A DNA stretch of 64,000 nt from Thermodesulfatator indicus DSM 15286. Its GTDB lineage: Bacteria; Desulfobacterota; Thermodesulfobacteria; Thermodesulfobacteriales; Thermodesulfatatoraceae. The position numbers and the translations under genes were made by a program. The notes beneath the pieces are model-generated. The model saw only the letters and a list, made by a program, of their open reading frames with translations. It had not been told where the DNA came from and did no database searches. This document shows, piece after piece, positions 43,566 through 52,211 of the stretch (positions are counted from its first letter, which is position 1; the number at the start of each line of letters is the position of its first letter). The stretch is from NCBI RefSeq assembly GCF_000217795.1, contig NC_015681.1, positions 1,913,244 to 1,977,243 on the forward strand, in the 5' to 3' direction.

Positions 43566-44479
43566 AATCCCAAAATCCAATAGGATATTGTTAGACCAAA
43601 TGCTATTAATATTAAAACACCTATTAGTAAAATAACAAACTTTGATTTGAACTCTATATTCCTTTTATAAGGATTTAAACTTACTAATGCTTCTTTCAAA
43701 ACTTTTGAGTCTATCTTTTTTTTCTTTTCAGCAGCAGCGAAAAGAACTGCTCTATCCATAATCTTATTGAGTAGCCGAGGGATCCCGCCGCTTTCACGAT
43801 ATAAAACTTTCAAAGCTTTGTTTTCAAGTTTTAAGCTGTGTCCACCTGCCCGGTGCCAGCGGAAGTTCAGGTATTCTAAAATCTCTTCTTGGTTAAGCGG
43901 AGAAAGCTTTTCCCAGACAGTTATACGCTGAAGTAGTTGAGATAACTCTTTAGAGTTGAGTTTGTCAGCTAGCCCGGGTTGACCCACCAGAAGAATTTGA
44001 ACAAGCTTTTTTTTGTCTGTTTCGAGGTTTGAGAGAAGCCTTAGCTCTTCAAGACTTTCTGTCGGGAGATTTTGGGCTTCATCGATTATTAAAAGGAGCG
44101 TCTTTCCCTCTTGGGCGAGACTGAGCAGATAGTCCTTAAATCTGCGTAGGAGTTGTTCTTTGCTTTCTTCAGTAGAAAAAGGAATGTTTAGGTCTTCAAG
44201 AATGGCCTTAAGAAGCTCTTTAGGAGAAAGAGTGGGTGAAAGTATTAAAGCTACTTCGCGATCAGCAGGTAGTTCCTCAAGCAAGATGCGAAGAAGAAGG
44301 GTTTTGCCTGTACCAGGTTCTCCTGTCAACACTAAAAAGCCTTCTCCTCTGGCGAGGGCATACTTCAGGACTTCAAGGGCGCTCGTGTGTTTCTCTGAAG
44401 GAAAAAAGTAAGAGGTGTCAGGGGTGAGCCTGAAGGGATGATCTTTTAATCCAAAATTTTTAAGATAATCCAGAGTCAT
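43562..44479 (-). CDS. mshM: AAA ATPase of the pilus operon (MshM/ExeA-type)
   Basis: A 305-aa protein with the ExeA-type opening YLKNFGLKDHPFRLTPDTSYFF, Walker A GEPGTGKT at 53-60, Walker B TLLLIIDEAQNLP, sensor LVGQPGLADKL and a single C-terminal membrane helix (about 279-300). ExeA/MshM ATPases help assemble the secretin or cross the peptidoglycan. It starts immediately at the end of mshG (one-base overlap) and overlaps mshI. Confidence 0.88.
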   Translation of the reverse strand: MTLDYLKNFGLKDHPFRLTPDTSYFFPSEKHTSALEVLKYALARGEGFLVLTGEPGTGKTLLLRILLEELPADREVALILSPTLSPKELLKAILEDLNIPFSTEESKEQLLRRFKDYLLSLAQEGKTLLLIIDEAQNLPTESLEELRLLSNLETDKKKLVQILLVGQPGLADKLNSKELSQLLQRITVWEKLSPLNQEEILEYLNFRWHRAGGHSLKLENKALKVLYRESGGIPRLLNKIMDRAVLFAAAEKKKKIDSKVLKEALVSLNPYKRNIEFKSKFVILLIGVLILIAFGLTISYWILGL

Positions 44480-45690
44480 TAGAACTTACCTATCTGAGAA
44501 ATCATGTCGTAAATTGGCCCAATTAAGGCTAAAACGATTATCAGAAACAGCAATCCTGCCACTGTAATTAAAATAGGTTCAAGCATTTTAGAAAGCGTGG
44601 CCACCAGGCGTTCAAGCCTCTGATAGTAGTAATCGGCAAGATATCTAAGCTGGTCCACCAGCCGACCAGTTTCTTCTCCCACCTTAACCATACGTAGTTC
44701 AAGAGGTGAGAAAAAGCCCGTCCCCTCACAAGCTTCAAAAAAACTAAAACCTTCTTCTATGCGGTTTTTAAGAGTCATTATAATTTCGTCCATGTATGGG
44801 TTTTTAAGACTTTCCTGCATAATTTCAAGGGTCCGCATAAGGTTTACACCCGCTTCAAGTAAAAGGGCAGTATATTCAAAAAAGAAGGCCATAAAAGAAG
44901 TTCGCCTGACTTTACCAACAAGTGGAAGCTTTAAGATTATTTTTTCGAAGTAAAATCTGGCCCTGGGAACTTTCCAGACAAAGAGCCCTGCCACTACCAG
45001 GCCAAAAGGAACGGCCAAAAAGTAAAACCAATTGCTTGTGCAGAAAGAAACCAGGGCAATTAGAATCCGCGTGGCTAGCGGTAGTTTGACCTTCATTTCC
45101 TGAAACAGGGTGAGAATCCTGGGTAAAACAAAAAATATCCAGAAGGCGAGAGCCCCTGTCATGCTTACCAGAATGAAAGCTGGGTAAATGAGAGCTCGTT
45201 TGGTGGTGGAGATAATTTCGTCCACGCGTAAAAGGTGTTCGGCAGCGGAATAAAGGGTCTCATCAAGGCGGCCGGTTTCTTCCCCTACTAAAGTTAGAGC
45301 CTGAACGATAGGATAAAATACTTTTGGGTGTTCTTTTATGCTTTCGTAAAAAGGCTTTCCTTCTTCAACGTTCTGTCTGAGTTTGCGGATAGCTTTAGCC
45401 AGGGTTTTGTTTTCAGCGGTCTTTTCCAGGTCTTCCAGGGCCTGAATAAGGGGCACTCCGCCTCTTATCATGAAGGCAAGATTGCGGCAGAACTCAGCCA
45501 GTTCCACGCGGGTTACTTTGGGGGCAAAGAGCTCCTCCCAGAAATAGCGCTTTTTAAGGCGATACCGTATAAGAATTAAGCCACGACGCTCAAGCCAGCG
45601 TAAAAGTTCAAGAGGGCCTTCAAAGTATCCCTCATCTTTTATACGCCTCCCGGTAGCTGGCTCTAAGGCTTCATAAACAAATTCAGGCAT
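44479..45690 (-). CDS. mshG: Type II secretion/pilus inner-membrane platform protein (MshG/PilC/GspF)
   Basis: The 403-aa protein has two GspF domains (about 65-190 and 265-390), each with the LVGEETGRLDE or VKVGEETGRLVDQL motif, and three membrane helices near 170, 220 and 375. It forms the platform on which the extension ATPase turns. The N-terminal FVYEALEPATGRRIKDEGYFEG is typical. It is coupled to mshE upstream and mshM downstream by one-base overlaps. Confidence 0.93.
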   Translation of the reverse strand: MPEFVYEALEPATGRRIKDEGYFEGPLELLRWLERRGLILIRYRLKKRYFWEELFAPKVTRVELAEFCRNLAFMIRGGVPLIQALEDLEKTAENKTLAKAIRKLRQNVEEGKPFYESIKEHPKVFYPIVQALTLVGEETGRLDETLYSAAEHLLRVDEIISTTKRALIYPAFILVSMTGALAFWIFFVLPRILTLFQEMKVKLPLATRILIALVSFCTSNWFYFLAVPFGLVVAGLFVWKVPRARFYFEKIILKLPLVGKVRRTSFMAFFFEYTALLLEAGVNLMRTLEIMQESLKNPYMDEIIMTLKNRIEEGFSFFEACEGTGFFSPLELRMVKVGEETGRLVDQLRYLADYYYQRLERLVATLSKMLEPILITVAGLLFLIIVLALIGPIYDMISQIGKF

Positions 45691-47321
45691 TAGCCAAGCA
45701 CCCTCACCGCTTCTTCTACTGTAGTTTCTCCTGCTAGTATGCGTTTTTTAGCCGAATCCCAGAGAGTCTTCATGCCCTGGGCCACGGCTACTTTTTTTAT
45801 TTCCACCGTGGAGACACCTTTGGCTATCAACTCTTTAATCTCTTCATCAAATAAAAGAATTTCGGTAACCGCCGTCCTGCCTAAAAAACCTTTGCCACGG
45901 CAGATTTCACAGCCTTTTCCACGGAAGTAAGTAGCGTCATGGGGAAGCCCATATTTTTCAAGTAGTTCTGGAGAAGGCCTGTATTCTTCAAGGCAGTGGG
46001 GGCAAAGACGCCGCAGAAGCCGCTGGGCAGTAACGCCAAGGAGACTTCCCGCCAACAGGAAGTTCGTAATGCCTAAGTCGCGCAGACGCTCAATGGCCGA
46101 AACGGCGTCGTTTGTGTGCAGGGTAGAAAGCAGGAGATGTCCTGTCAAAGCGGCGCGCACTGCCATCTGGGCTGTTTCCTCGTCCCTTATTTCGCCTACA
46201 AGAATTACATCTGGGTCCTGTCGTAAAAAGTGTCTAATGGCTTGGGCAAAAGTGTAGCCTATGTCTTCGTTTATCTGGGTTTGCCGAATTAGGGGAAAAT
46301 AGTATTCTACAGGGTCTTCAGCAGTAAGTACATTTTTCTTGATAGCGTCAACAAGTCGCAGAGCGGCATAAAGGGTGGTAGTTTTCCCAGAGCCTGTAGG
46401 CCCAGTTACCAGCACCATGCCATTTGGCTTGGTGAAGAGTTCTTCAAGGGCCTTTACTTCTTCCTGGTCAAAGCCAAGGGAGATTAGGTGCCTGATGGAG
46501 GCCTTAATAGGGAGAAGCCTTATGACCATGTTTTCGCCAAATAACCCGCGCACAGTGGAAATTCGCAGGTCAAATTCTTCTCCCAGAAACTCAAAGCGCA
46601 TCTTGCCATCCTGCGGCAGGCGCTGTTCGGCAATGTCCATGCCGGCTCTAATTTTTACTGCGTTTATTAAGCGCCCGTGAATCGGAGCGGGAAACACGAA
46701 AGCCAGCTCAAGGAGCCCATCTACCCGGTAGTAAACCCTAAATGTTTTTTCATAGGGCACAAAGTGTATATCAGCAGCGTTTACGTTAATGGCTTCTATC
46801 ATCAGGTTTTGAAAAAGCTGATCCACATCAAAATTAAGGGTTGGATTTCTTTTAAGTCTATCAAGGAGGTTGTTAATTTCTTCTCTTGGTGGGTGTTGAA
46901 GCAGGTAGTAAAAGTGTTCGACGGTCTTTTGTATTTGAGACTTCGGTGCTACATAAAGTTCTATTTTTGTTTGGGTATGGCGCAGAAGGGCTTCTCTTAC
47001 CCGTCGGTCAAACGGATCAGCAATTGCCACATGCAAAACACCATTTTCAAGTTTGAAAGGCAATACCTGTGCCTCTCTGGCAAACCGTGAGGGAATTTGT
47101 AAGAGGGCCCTTTTTTCAGGATTAATGTTGGCAAGGTCAATGAAGGGCAGGTTACTTTGCTGGGCGAGAACCTGGGCAATCTCTGCGTCCGTAACCAGCC
47201 CCAGACGCACCAGAATTTCGCCCAGGCGTTCGCCGGTGGCCTGCTGCTCCACCAGCGCAAACCTGATGTGCTCTTCGGTGATACAACCTGCTTCTTTAAG
47301 TAACTGGCCTATGGGTTTCAT
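45690..47321 (-). CDS. mshE: Pilus extension ATPase (MshE/PilB/GspE)
   Basis: The motor ATPase of pilus assembly, 543 aa. An N-terminal MshEN-type domain (about 1-140), which in MshE binds cyclic di-GMP, opens with IGQLLKEAGCITEEHI and RLGEILVRLGLV. The ATPase core has Walker A GPTGSGKT at 307-314, Walker B DVILVGEIRDEETA, the His box STLHTNDAVSAI, and a tetracysteine zinc site (CPHC, then CEIC). All key residues look intact. It follows the minus-strand pilin after a 57-base gap. Confidence 0.94.
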   Translation of the reverse strand: MKPIGQLLKEAGCITEEHIRFALVEQQATGERLGEILVRLGLVTDAEIAQVLAQQSNLPFIDLANINPEKRALLQIPSRFAREAQVLPFKLENGVLHVAIADPFDRRVREALLRHTQTKIELYVAPKSQIQKTVEHFYYLLQHPPREEINNLLDRLKRNPTLNFDVDQLFQNLMIEAINVNAADIHFVPYEKTFRVYYRVDGLLELAFVFPAPIHGRLINAVKIRAGMDIAEQRLPQDGKMRFEFLGEEFDLRISTVRGLFGENMVIRLLPIKASIRHLISLGFDQEEVKALEELFTKPNGMVLVTGPTGSGKTTTLYAALRLVDAIKKNVLTAEDPVEYYFPLIRQTQINEDIGYTFAQAIRHFLRQDPDVILVGEIRDEETAQMAVRAALTGHLLLSTLHTNDAVSAIERLRDLGITNFLLAGSLLGVTAQRLLRRLCPHCLEEYRPSPELLEKYGLPHDATYFRGKGCEICRGKGFLGRTAVTEILLFDEEIKELIAKGVSTVEIKKVAVAQGMKTLWDSAKKRILAGETTVEEAVRVLG

Positions 47322-47378
47322 ATTAAAAGTGCAATCTCAATTTGTGATCGCTGAATTTTGCAAAGATCTCTTTAGAAA

Positions 47379-47981
47379 TCATTTGCAACTTAATTTTGTT
47401 TTAAGTTCCCAAATCGTCACCCAACGCGCAATATCATCGTATTCTTCAGAGCGATCAAGGTCGTTAGGGAAATCGTCAACGTCTTGAGTTCCCTGTTCAT
47501 AAACCTTAACCGTTACGTTACTCGTTACTTTTGCAGTAAATAAAGAATTTTTTTCTATATCCGCAGAACCTGCAATAAGCCCGGTCTGAATGTTGTAGTT
47601 AACACCGCTTCCCACCATGATGAAAGCTACATCAGTGACGCTGCTGCCGTCCGGTCGTTCCACTGTAATGTTAGTGGTAGTTTGAGTGCAAATACTATCT
47701 GTTGTGGTAAGATTTTCGTCGTAAATATACAAAAATGGCTTTCCGGTGCTGTCCCTGGCGTAGGGAACGACCTTTGCCACCTCCGTAGCATTTGGTAATC
47801 TGCCATGGGCAATGGCATAGCCGATTATGGCTTCCACATTGGCGTTGAGCTTCTCACGGCTTTCCCTATATTTAGCTTGTTTGGTGAGCGGACCTATGAG
47901 GCTTACGCCGAGCCCTAACAGAAGACCCAGCACCACCAGTACAATAGCAAGTTCAATTAAGGTGAAGCCTTTATTTTTCAT
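47379..47981 (-). CDS. Type IV prepilin-like protein, first gene of the pilus operon
   Basis: A 200-aa prepilin: short leader MKNKG, predicted cleavage before Phe6, the FTLIELAIVLVVLGLLLG helix with the conserved Glu at +5, then a globular domain with two Cys (SICTQ and the C-terminal SCK). It stands first in the minus-strand operon before mshE, so it may be the major pilin or a major pseudopilin. The leader would be processed by a prepilin peptidase not encoded in this window. Confidence 0.88.
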   Translation of the reverse strand: MKNKGFTLIELAIVLVVLGLLLGLGVSLIGPLTKQAKYRESREKLNANVEAIIGYAIAHGRLPNATEVAKVVPYARDSTGKPFLYIYDENLTTTDSICTQTTTNITVERPDGSSVTDVAFIMVGSGVNYNIQTGLIAGSADIEKNSLFTAKVTSNVTVKVYEQGTQDVDDFPNDLDRSEEYDDIARWVTIWELKTKLSCK

Positions 47982-48026
47982 TTTTTCTTTGACATGGAAA
48001 ATTTTTAATTTAAATTTATTTTTCGG

Positions 48027-48055
48027 TTGAAAATAAATTTAACCCAAAATATAAA
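48027..48055 (+). promoter_or_regulatory. Promoter of the divergent pilin gene
   Basis: TTGAAA (48027-48032), a 17-base spacer and TATAAA (48050-48055) precede a good AGGAGG ribosome site and ATG 48080. The spacer between the two divergent pilin genes is only 98 bases and very AT-rich, so the promoters nearly overlap. Confidence 0.55.
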
Positions 48056-48079
48056 ACTTATAAAGTAGGAGGTTAAAAA

Positions 48080-48646
48080 ATGCGAAACAAGAAAGGTTTT
48101 ACTTTGGTGGAACTGGCCATTGTGTTGGTAATTATCGGTATTATTTTGGGAGGCATTTTGAAAGGGCAGGAAATTATCAAAAATGCTAAAATCAAACGCC
48201 TTTATAATGATTATAAAGGAATAGTAGCTGCTATTTACACTTATCAGGATAGGTATCATTCTCTTCCCGGGGATGATCCTCAGGCAACTACTCATCTTGG
48301 CACTTGTACTACCCATAATGGAGATGGTGACGGCTTGATGTATGACGAGACGGCGACCGATGGTAGCTATGTTTGGGAACATTTAAGGTGCGCAGGTATA
48401 ATCCCGGGTTCTGGTACAACTAATCCCTCTCATGTTTTTGGAGGGAATATAGAAATTTTAAATAAAAGAGGAGATAAAATCTGTTTTAATATAGTCCCAG
48501 GAGATGTAGCCGAAGCTATTGATATTTCTAACGACGATGGCAAACCTGATTCTGGTAGTATTAAGGCTTATAGTTCTCGTACTGCCACTACTCCAGTGAC
48601 TTCTTATAGTTCTGATAGTAATTATACTTTTTGTTTCTCAATGTAA
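48080..48646 (+). CDS. Type IV prepilin-like protein, divergent from the pilus operon
   Basis: A 188-aa prepilin: leader MRNKKG, cleavage expected before Phe7, FTLVELAIVLVIIGIILGGILKG helix region with Glu at +5 (residues 7-29), followed by the NDYKGIVAAIYTYQDRY and LPGDDPQ signature common in a subgroup of pilins from thermophilic and sulfate-reducing bacteria. The rest is Gly/Ser/Thr/Asp-rich with four Cys. It has its own promoter, AGGAGG site and strong terminator, so it can be made independently and in quantity; a major pilin role is plausible. Confidence 0.9.
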   Translation: MRNKKGFTLVELAIVLVIIGIILGGILKGQEIIKNAKIKRLYNDYKGIVAAIYTYQDRYHSLPGDDPQATTHLGTCTTHNGDGDGLMYDETATDGSYVWEHLRCAGIIPGSGTTNPSHVFGGNIEILNKRGDKICFNIVPGDVAEAIDISNDDGKPDSGSIKAYSSRTATTPVTSYSSDSNYTFCFSM

Positions 48647-48648
48647 AA

Positions 48649-48680
48649 TAAAGGGCGGGTGATCCCGCCCTTTATTTTTA
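48649..48680 (+). terminator. Intrinsic terminator after the divergent pilin gene
   Basis: TAAAGGGCGGG (48649-48659) and CCCGCCCTTTA (48664-48674) form a perfect 11-bp stem with a TGAT loop, followed by TTTTT. A classical rho-independent terminator. Confidence 0.9.
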
Positions 48681-48815
48681 GCCCCTCATCAACCTCTCCA
48701 TAAGTATTTTTCATTAAAAAAAGAAAGAAAATTTAGTATTTTCTAGAAAAAAACTATTGAATTTAAACCGTTTTAATTATATTTGAAAACAGTTCTTAAA
48801 GGATATGTGATTTTT

Positions 48816-50507
48816 ATGCAGGAAGATTTTATTTTTTTTAAAAATGCTAAAATAATAAATGTTTATACCAAAGAGGTTTTAGCAGGGAGCTTTGGGCTTA
48901 AAAAGGACCGCTTTCTCTTTGTAGATTATTCTGCTGACCAAAATATCCTTTCTCAATTCCTAAAAGAACACAAAGAGGCCCAAGTAATAGACTTAGAAGG
49001 CTGTTTCGTGTGCCCTCCATTTATAGATGGCCATCTTCACATAGAATCTTCTCATTTGATCCCTTCTGAATTTGAAAAGTTTGCTTTAAGAAGTGGGGTA
49101 GGGAAGGTCGTTATTGATCCTCACGAAATCGCCAATGTATGCGGAAAAGACGGCATAAAATTTATGCTTTCAGACGCTAGACTACTTGAAGTTTACGTTA
49201 TGATACCTTCCTGTGTGCCTGCCTCACCATTTGAAACTTCAGGGAGAGAAATAGGACCAGAAGACGTAGAAGAACTGCTTAGTTTTCATGAAAGAGTGCT
49301 CGGTTTAGCCGAAGTCATGAACTATCCCGGGGTCATTAATGAAGATACCTCTATTCTTGCCAAGATAAAAGCAGCCCAAAAACTTAAAAAAATTATAGAT
49401 GGTCATGCCCCTTTGCTTAAAGGGAAGGGTTTAAATCAGTATATTTTTCACGGAGTAATGAGTGACCACGAATGTGTAGAAGGAGACGAAGCCCTCGAAA
49501 AATTGAGACTTGGCATGTGGTTAATGGTAAGAGAAGGAACTGCTTCGAAAAACATATATTTATTAGAAAAGCTTAAAAAGCTAAACGATTTTAGAAGAAT
49601 AATGCTTGTAAGTGACGATATATCTCCCCTTGATCTTGAAGAATACATGCTAAAAGTTTTACGAAAAGCTACGAAATATGTAGATCCTTTGGCTGCTATT
49701 CAGATGGTTACTATTAATCCTGCTAGTTATTTTAATCTTCCAACTGGCATTAAACCCGGCAATCAGGCCGATTTTTTAGTATTCAAAGACATAGAGACCT
49801 TTAAAATTAAAGATATTTGGTTTAAAGGAAAACCTCTTTCTTTCTGGGAAAAGAACTTATTAAATAAAAAAACTTTTCTAAATAAAAAATTAATCTCTTC
49901 AATTAAGACTAAGCCTAAGACTTTAGAAGAATTTTTAATTTCCGGTTTTGATGACGGTAATACAGGCAAAGTACGATTAATAAAGCCTTTTAAAGATTCT
50001 CTTCTAACCGGAGAAGTTATTCTTCCAATTAATGATGCTAAAAAGGAACTTAAAAGTGGAAATATAAATAGAATTTACGTTATAGAACGCTATAAAAACA
50101 CAGGTAGAATTGGTAAAGGTTTGATTTTGGGTTTAATAAAAAAAGGAGCTATTGCTTCGTCTTATGCTCACGATTCTCATAATATTGTAGTTATCGGAAA
50201 AGATTTAGAAGATATTGTTATAGCTGTAAACGAACTTATTAAAATGCAAGGTGGTTTTGTATTAGTAAAAGATGGTAAAATTATAGCTAAAGTTCCTCTA
50301 AAAATTGGGGGGATAATGGCCGATGATGCTGAAAATTTAATTAAAAATTTGCAATCATTTTATGAAATAGCTAAAGAAATTTCTTTATTAAAAGACATTC
50401 TTTTAAGTATGAGTTTCTTTTCTCTTTCGGTTATTCCAGAGCTTAAAATTACTGATTTTGGTTTGGTCAAAAATTTTAAACTCGTGTCTTTAGTTGAACA
50501 TAATTAA
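48816..50507 (+). CDS. ade: Adenine deaminase
   Basis: The enzyme converts adenine to hypoxanthine and ammonia for purine salvage. Amidohydrolase motifs are present: PPFIDGHLHIESSH with metal His, VIDPHEIANVCG, IIDGHAPLLKG, and LVSDDISPLDL, plus the C-terminal Ade domain with SYAHDSHNIVVIG. I prefer ATG 48816 (563 aa); an upstream in-frame TTG at 48783 lacks a ribosome site, and AAAGGA at 48798-48803 is 12 bases before the ATG. The next gene is a purine permease, consistent with uptake and salvage. Confidence 0.93.
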   Translation: MQEDFIFFKNAKIINVYTKEVLAGSFGLKKDRFLFVDYSADQNILSQFLKEHKEAQVIDLEGCFVCPPFIDGHLHIESSHLIPSEFEKFALRSGVGKVVIDPHEIANVCGKDGIKFMLSDARLLEVYVMIPSCVPASPFETSGREIGPEDVEELLSFHERVLGLAEVMNYPGVINEDTSILAKIKAAQKLKKIIDGHAPLLKGKGLNQYIFHGVMSDHECVEGDEALEKLRLGMWLMVREGTASKNIYLLEKLKKLNDFRRIMLVSDDISPLDLEEYMLKVLRKATKYVDPLAAIQMVTINPASYFNLPTGIKPGNQADFLVFKDIETFKIKDIWFKGKPLSFWEKNLLNKKTFLNKKLISSIKTKPKTLEEFLISGFDDGNTGKVRLIKPFKDSLLTGEVILPINDAKKELKSGNINRIYVIERYKNTGRIGKGLILGLIKKGAIASSYAHDSHNIVVIGKDLEDIVIAVNELIKMQGGFVLVKDGKIIAKVPLKIGGIMADDAENLIKNLQSFYEIAKEISLLKDILLSMSFFSLSVIPELKITDFGLVKNFKLVSLVEHN

Positions 50508-50529
50508 TTCATAAAAAGAGGTGGAAGAA

Positions 50530-51831
50530 ATGGACTTAAGAGAATTTTTTGAATTCGAAAAGTACGGAACGGATTTAAAGAGAGAGGTATTGGCGGGTAT
50601 TACCACTTTTATGACGATGGCTTACATTATCTTTGTCAATCCGCAAATTCTGAGTCACGCTGGTATGGATTTTGGTGCAGTGATGGTAGCAACCTGTATC
50701 TCTTCTGCTATTGCTACTTTTATCATGGGTATTTATGCTAAATATCCTTTTGCTTTGGCACCAGGTATGGGGCTTAATGCTTATTTTACTTATGGTGTAT
50801 GTTTGGGGATGAATATACCTTGGCAAACTGCTCTAGGTGCTGTTTTTATTTCAGGTGTTATTTTTATTATACTTACATTAACTAAAGTCAGGACATGGAT
50901 ATTTAATGTGATTCCTAACGCCATTAAATATGGTACGGCGGTTGGTATTGGCCTCTTTATTGCTTTTATTGGTTTAAAAACAGCAGGAATAATCGTGCCT
51001 AGCAAGGCAACTTTTGTGACTTTGGGAAATATTAAATCTCCCGAAGTTTTATTAGCTTTTTTTGGTATTTTGCTTACAGCTGTTTTAGTAAGCCGTAATG
51101 TAATTGGAGGTATTCTTCTCGGAATAATAGTTACTTCTCTTTTAGGAATGATTTTAGGAATTTCTCCTTTTCCTAAAGGTTTAGTGTCTGCTCCACCTTC
51201 CATATCTCCTACCCTGCTTCAGCTTGATATTAAAGGTGCATTAAACCTTGGTTTAGTTACAATAGTATTGACTTTTCTTTTTGTTGATATGTTTGACACT
51301 TTAGGAACTTTGAGTGCCCTTGCCTCTCAGGCCGGATATCTTGATAAGTTAGGAAAACTTCCAAGAGTAGAAAAGGCATTAATGTCTGATGCAATTGGAA
51401 CAGTGACTGGATCTCTTCTTGGTACTTCTACAGTTACTACTTATATAGAATCCGCCAGTGGTATAGCCCAGGGAGGAAGAACCGGTTTGGTAGCAGTCGT
51501 AGTTGCTTTACTTTTTCTATTAGCTTTATTTTTCTATCCAATAGTGAAAGCTATTCCACCCTATGCAACAGCTTCGGCCCTTGTTATTGTTGGTGCTTTA
51601 ATGATTCAAGCTATCAGGAATATTGACTTTTTCGATTTTACCGAATTAATTCCTGCTTTTATTACTCTTATTACCATTCCTCTTACTTTCAGTATTGCCA
51701 ATGGTTTGGCTTTAGGTTTTATAAGCTACGCTGTTATTAAACTTTTATCTGGAAGGTATAAAGAAGTTCATTGGCTTGTCTATGTTCTAGCCTTAATTTT
51801 TGCCTTAAGATTTTTATATTTGGCAGATTAA
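50530..51831 (+). CDS. Adenine/hypoxanthine/guanine permease (AzgA-like, NCS2 family)
   Basis: A 433-aa transporter with about 12 membrane segments. AzgA-type motifs are EVLAGITTFMTMAYIIFVNP, ALAPGMGLNAYFTYGVC, DMFDTLGTLSALASQAG and GTSTVTTYIESASGIAQGGRTGL, residues that form the nucleobase site in this family. ATG 50530 is selected because AGAGGTGG sits just before it; the GTG at 50521 is within that site. With ade it makes a two-gene purine salvage operon. Confidence 0.93.
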   Translation: MDLREFFEFEKYGTDLKREVLAGITTFMTMAYIIFVNPQILSHAGMDFGAVMVATCISSAIATFIMGIYAKYPFALAPGMGLNAYFTYGVCLGMNIPWQTALGAVFISGVIFIILTLTKVRTWIFNVIPNAIKYGTAVGIGLFIAFIGLKTAGIIVPSKATFVTLGNIKSPEVLLAFFGILLTAVLVSRNVIGGILLGIIVTSLLGMILGISPFPKGLVSAPPSISPTLLQLDIKGALNLGLVTIVLTFLFVDMFDTLGTLSALASQAGYLDKLGKLPRVEKALMSDAIGTVTGSLLGTSTVTTYIESASGIAQGGRTGLVAVVVALLFLLALFFYPIVKAIPPYATASALVIVGALMIQAIRNIDFFDFTELIPAFITLITIPLTFSIANGLALGFISYAVIKLLSGRYKEVHWLVYVLALIFALRFLYLAD

Positions 51832-51871
51832 TCTTAGATTTCCGATCGATTTTATACTTGTTACACTATGG

Positions 51872-51949
51872 GTGGTAGGGGATAGGCGAAACTCCAATTT
51901 CGTCGCCTGTCTCCGCCTTACTTGTGTTGGTCTGTAAGGTAGATTTTTT
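51872..51949 (+). terminator. Two consecutive hairpins ending in a T-run after the purine permease gene
   Basis: The first hairpin pairs GGGATAGGCGA (about 51879-51889) with TCGCCTGTCTC (51904-51914), extended by GGTG/CGCC outside a small bulge. The second pairs CCTTAC (51916-51921) with GTAAGG (51934-51939) and is followed by TAGATTTTTT. It may simply terminate the operon, or be the end of a short structured RNA; I see no match to a known RNA family. Confidence 0.5.
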
Positions 51950-52015
51950 CAAAATTAGGTGACTAAAAGAGCCTGTTGCAAGATGGCTGGCTCTATGTTA
52001 TTTGATTAAGGCAAC

Positions 52016-52103
52016 GCCGAGGTGGCGGAACTGGCAGACGCGGTGGACTCAAAATCCACTGGGGTTCACCCCCGTGCGGGTTCGACTCCCGCCCTCGGCA
52101 CCA
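52016..52103 (+). tRNA. tRNA-Leu (anticodon CAA), CCA encoded
   Basis: The acceptor GCCGAGG pairs with CCTCGGC, followed by A and CCA. The long variable arm, the anticodon loop CTCAAAA (CAA) and the T arm GCGGGTTCGACTCCCGC identify a class II leucine tRNA for UUG codons. TTGCAA and TTATTT upstream with a 16-base spacer may be its promoter. Confidence 0.95.
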
Positions 52104-52211
52104 ATTTTCCTCAATTTATTTCAAAAAATCCTTCTAATTTCCCCTAAAAGTTGGTATTAAAGAGAGGGGTTCTTCTCCAAATAAAAATTAACCTAAAAAG
52201 GAGGTCTTTTT

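Noticed and set aside
46677-47487. Long plus-strand open frames opposite mshE and the pilin gene
   Set aside because: They are antisense shadows of strongly supported genes, with low-complexity, unrecognisable translations.
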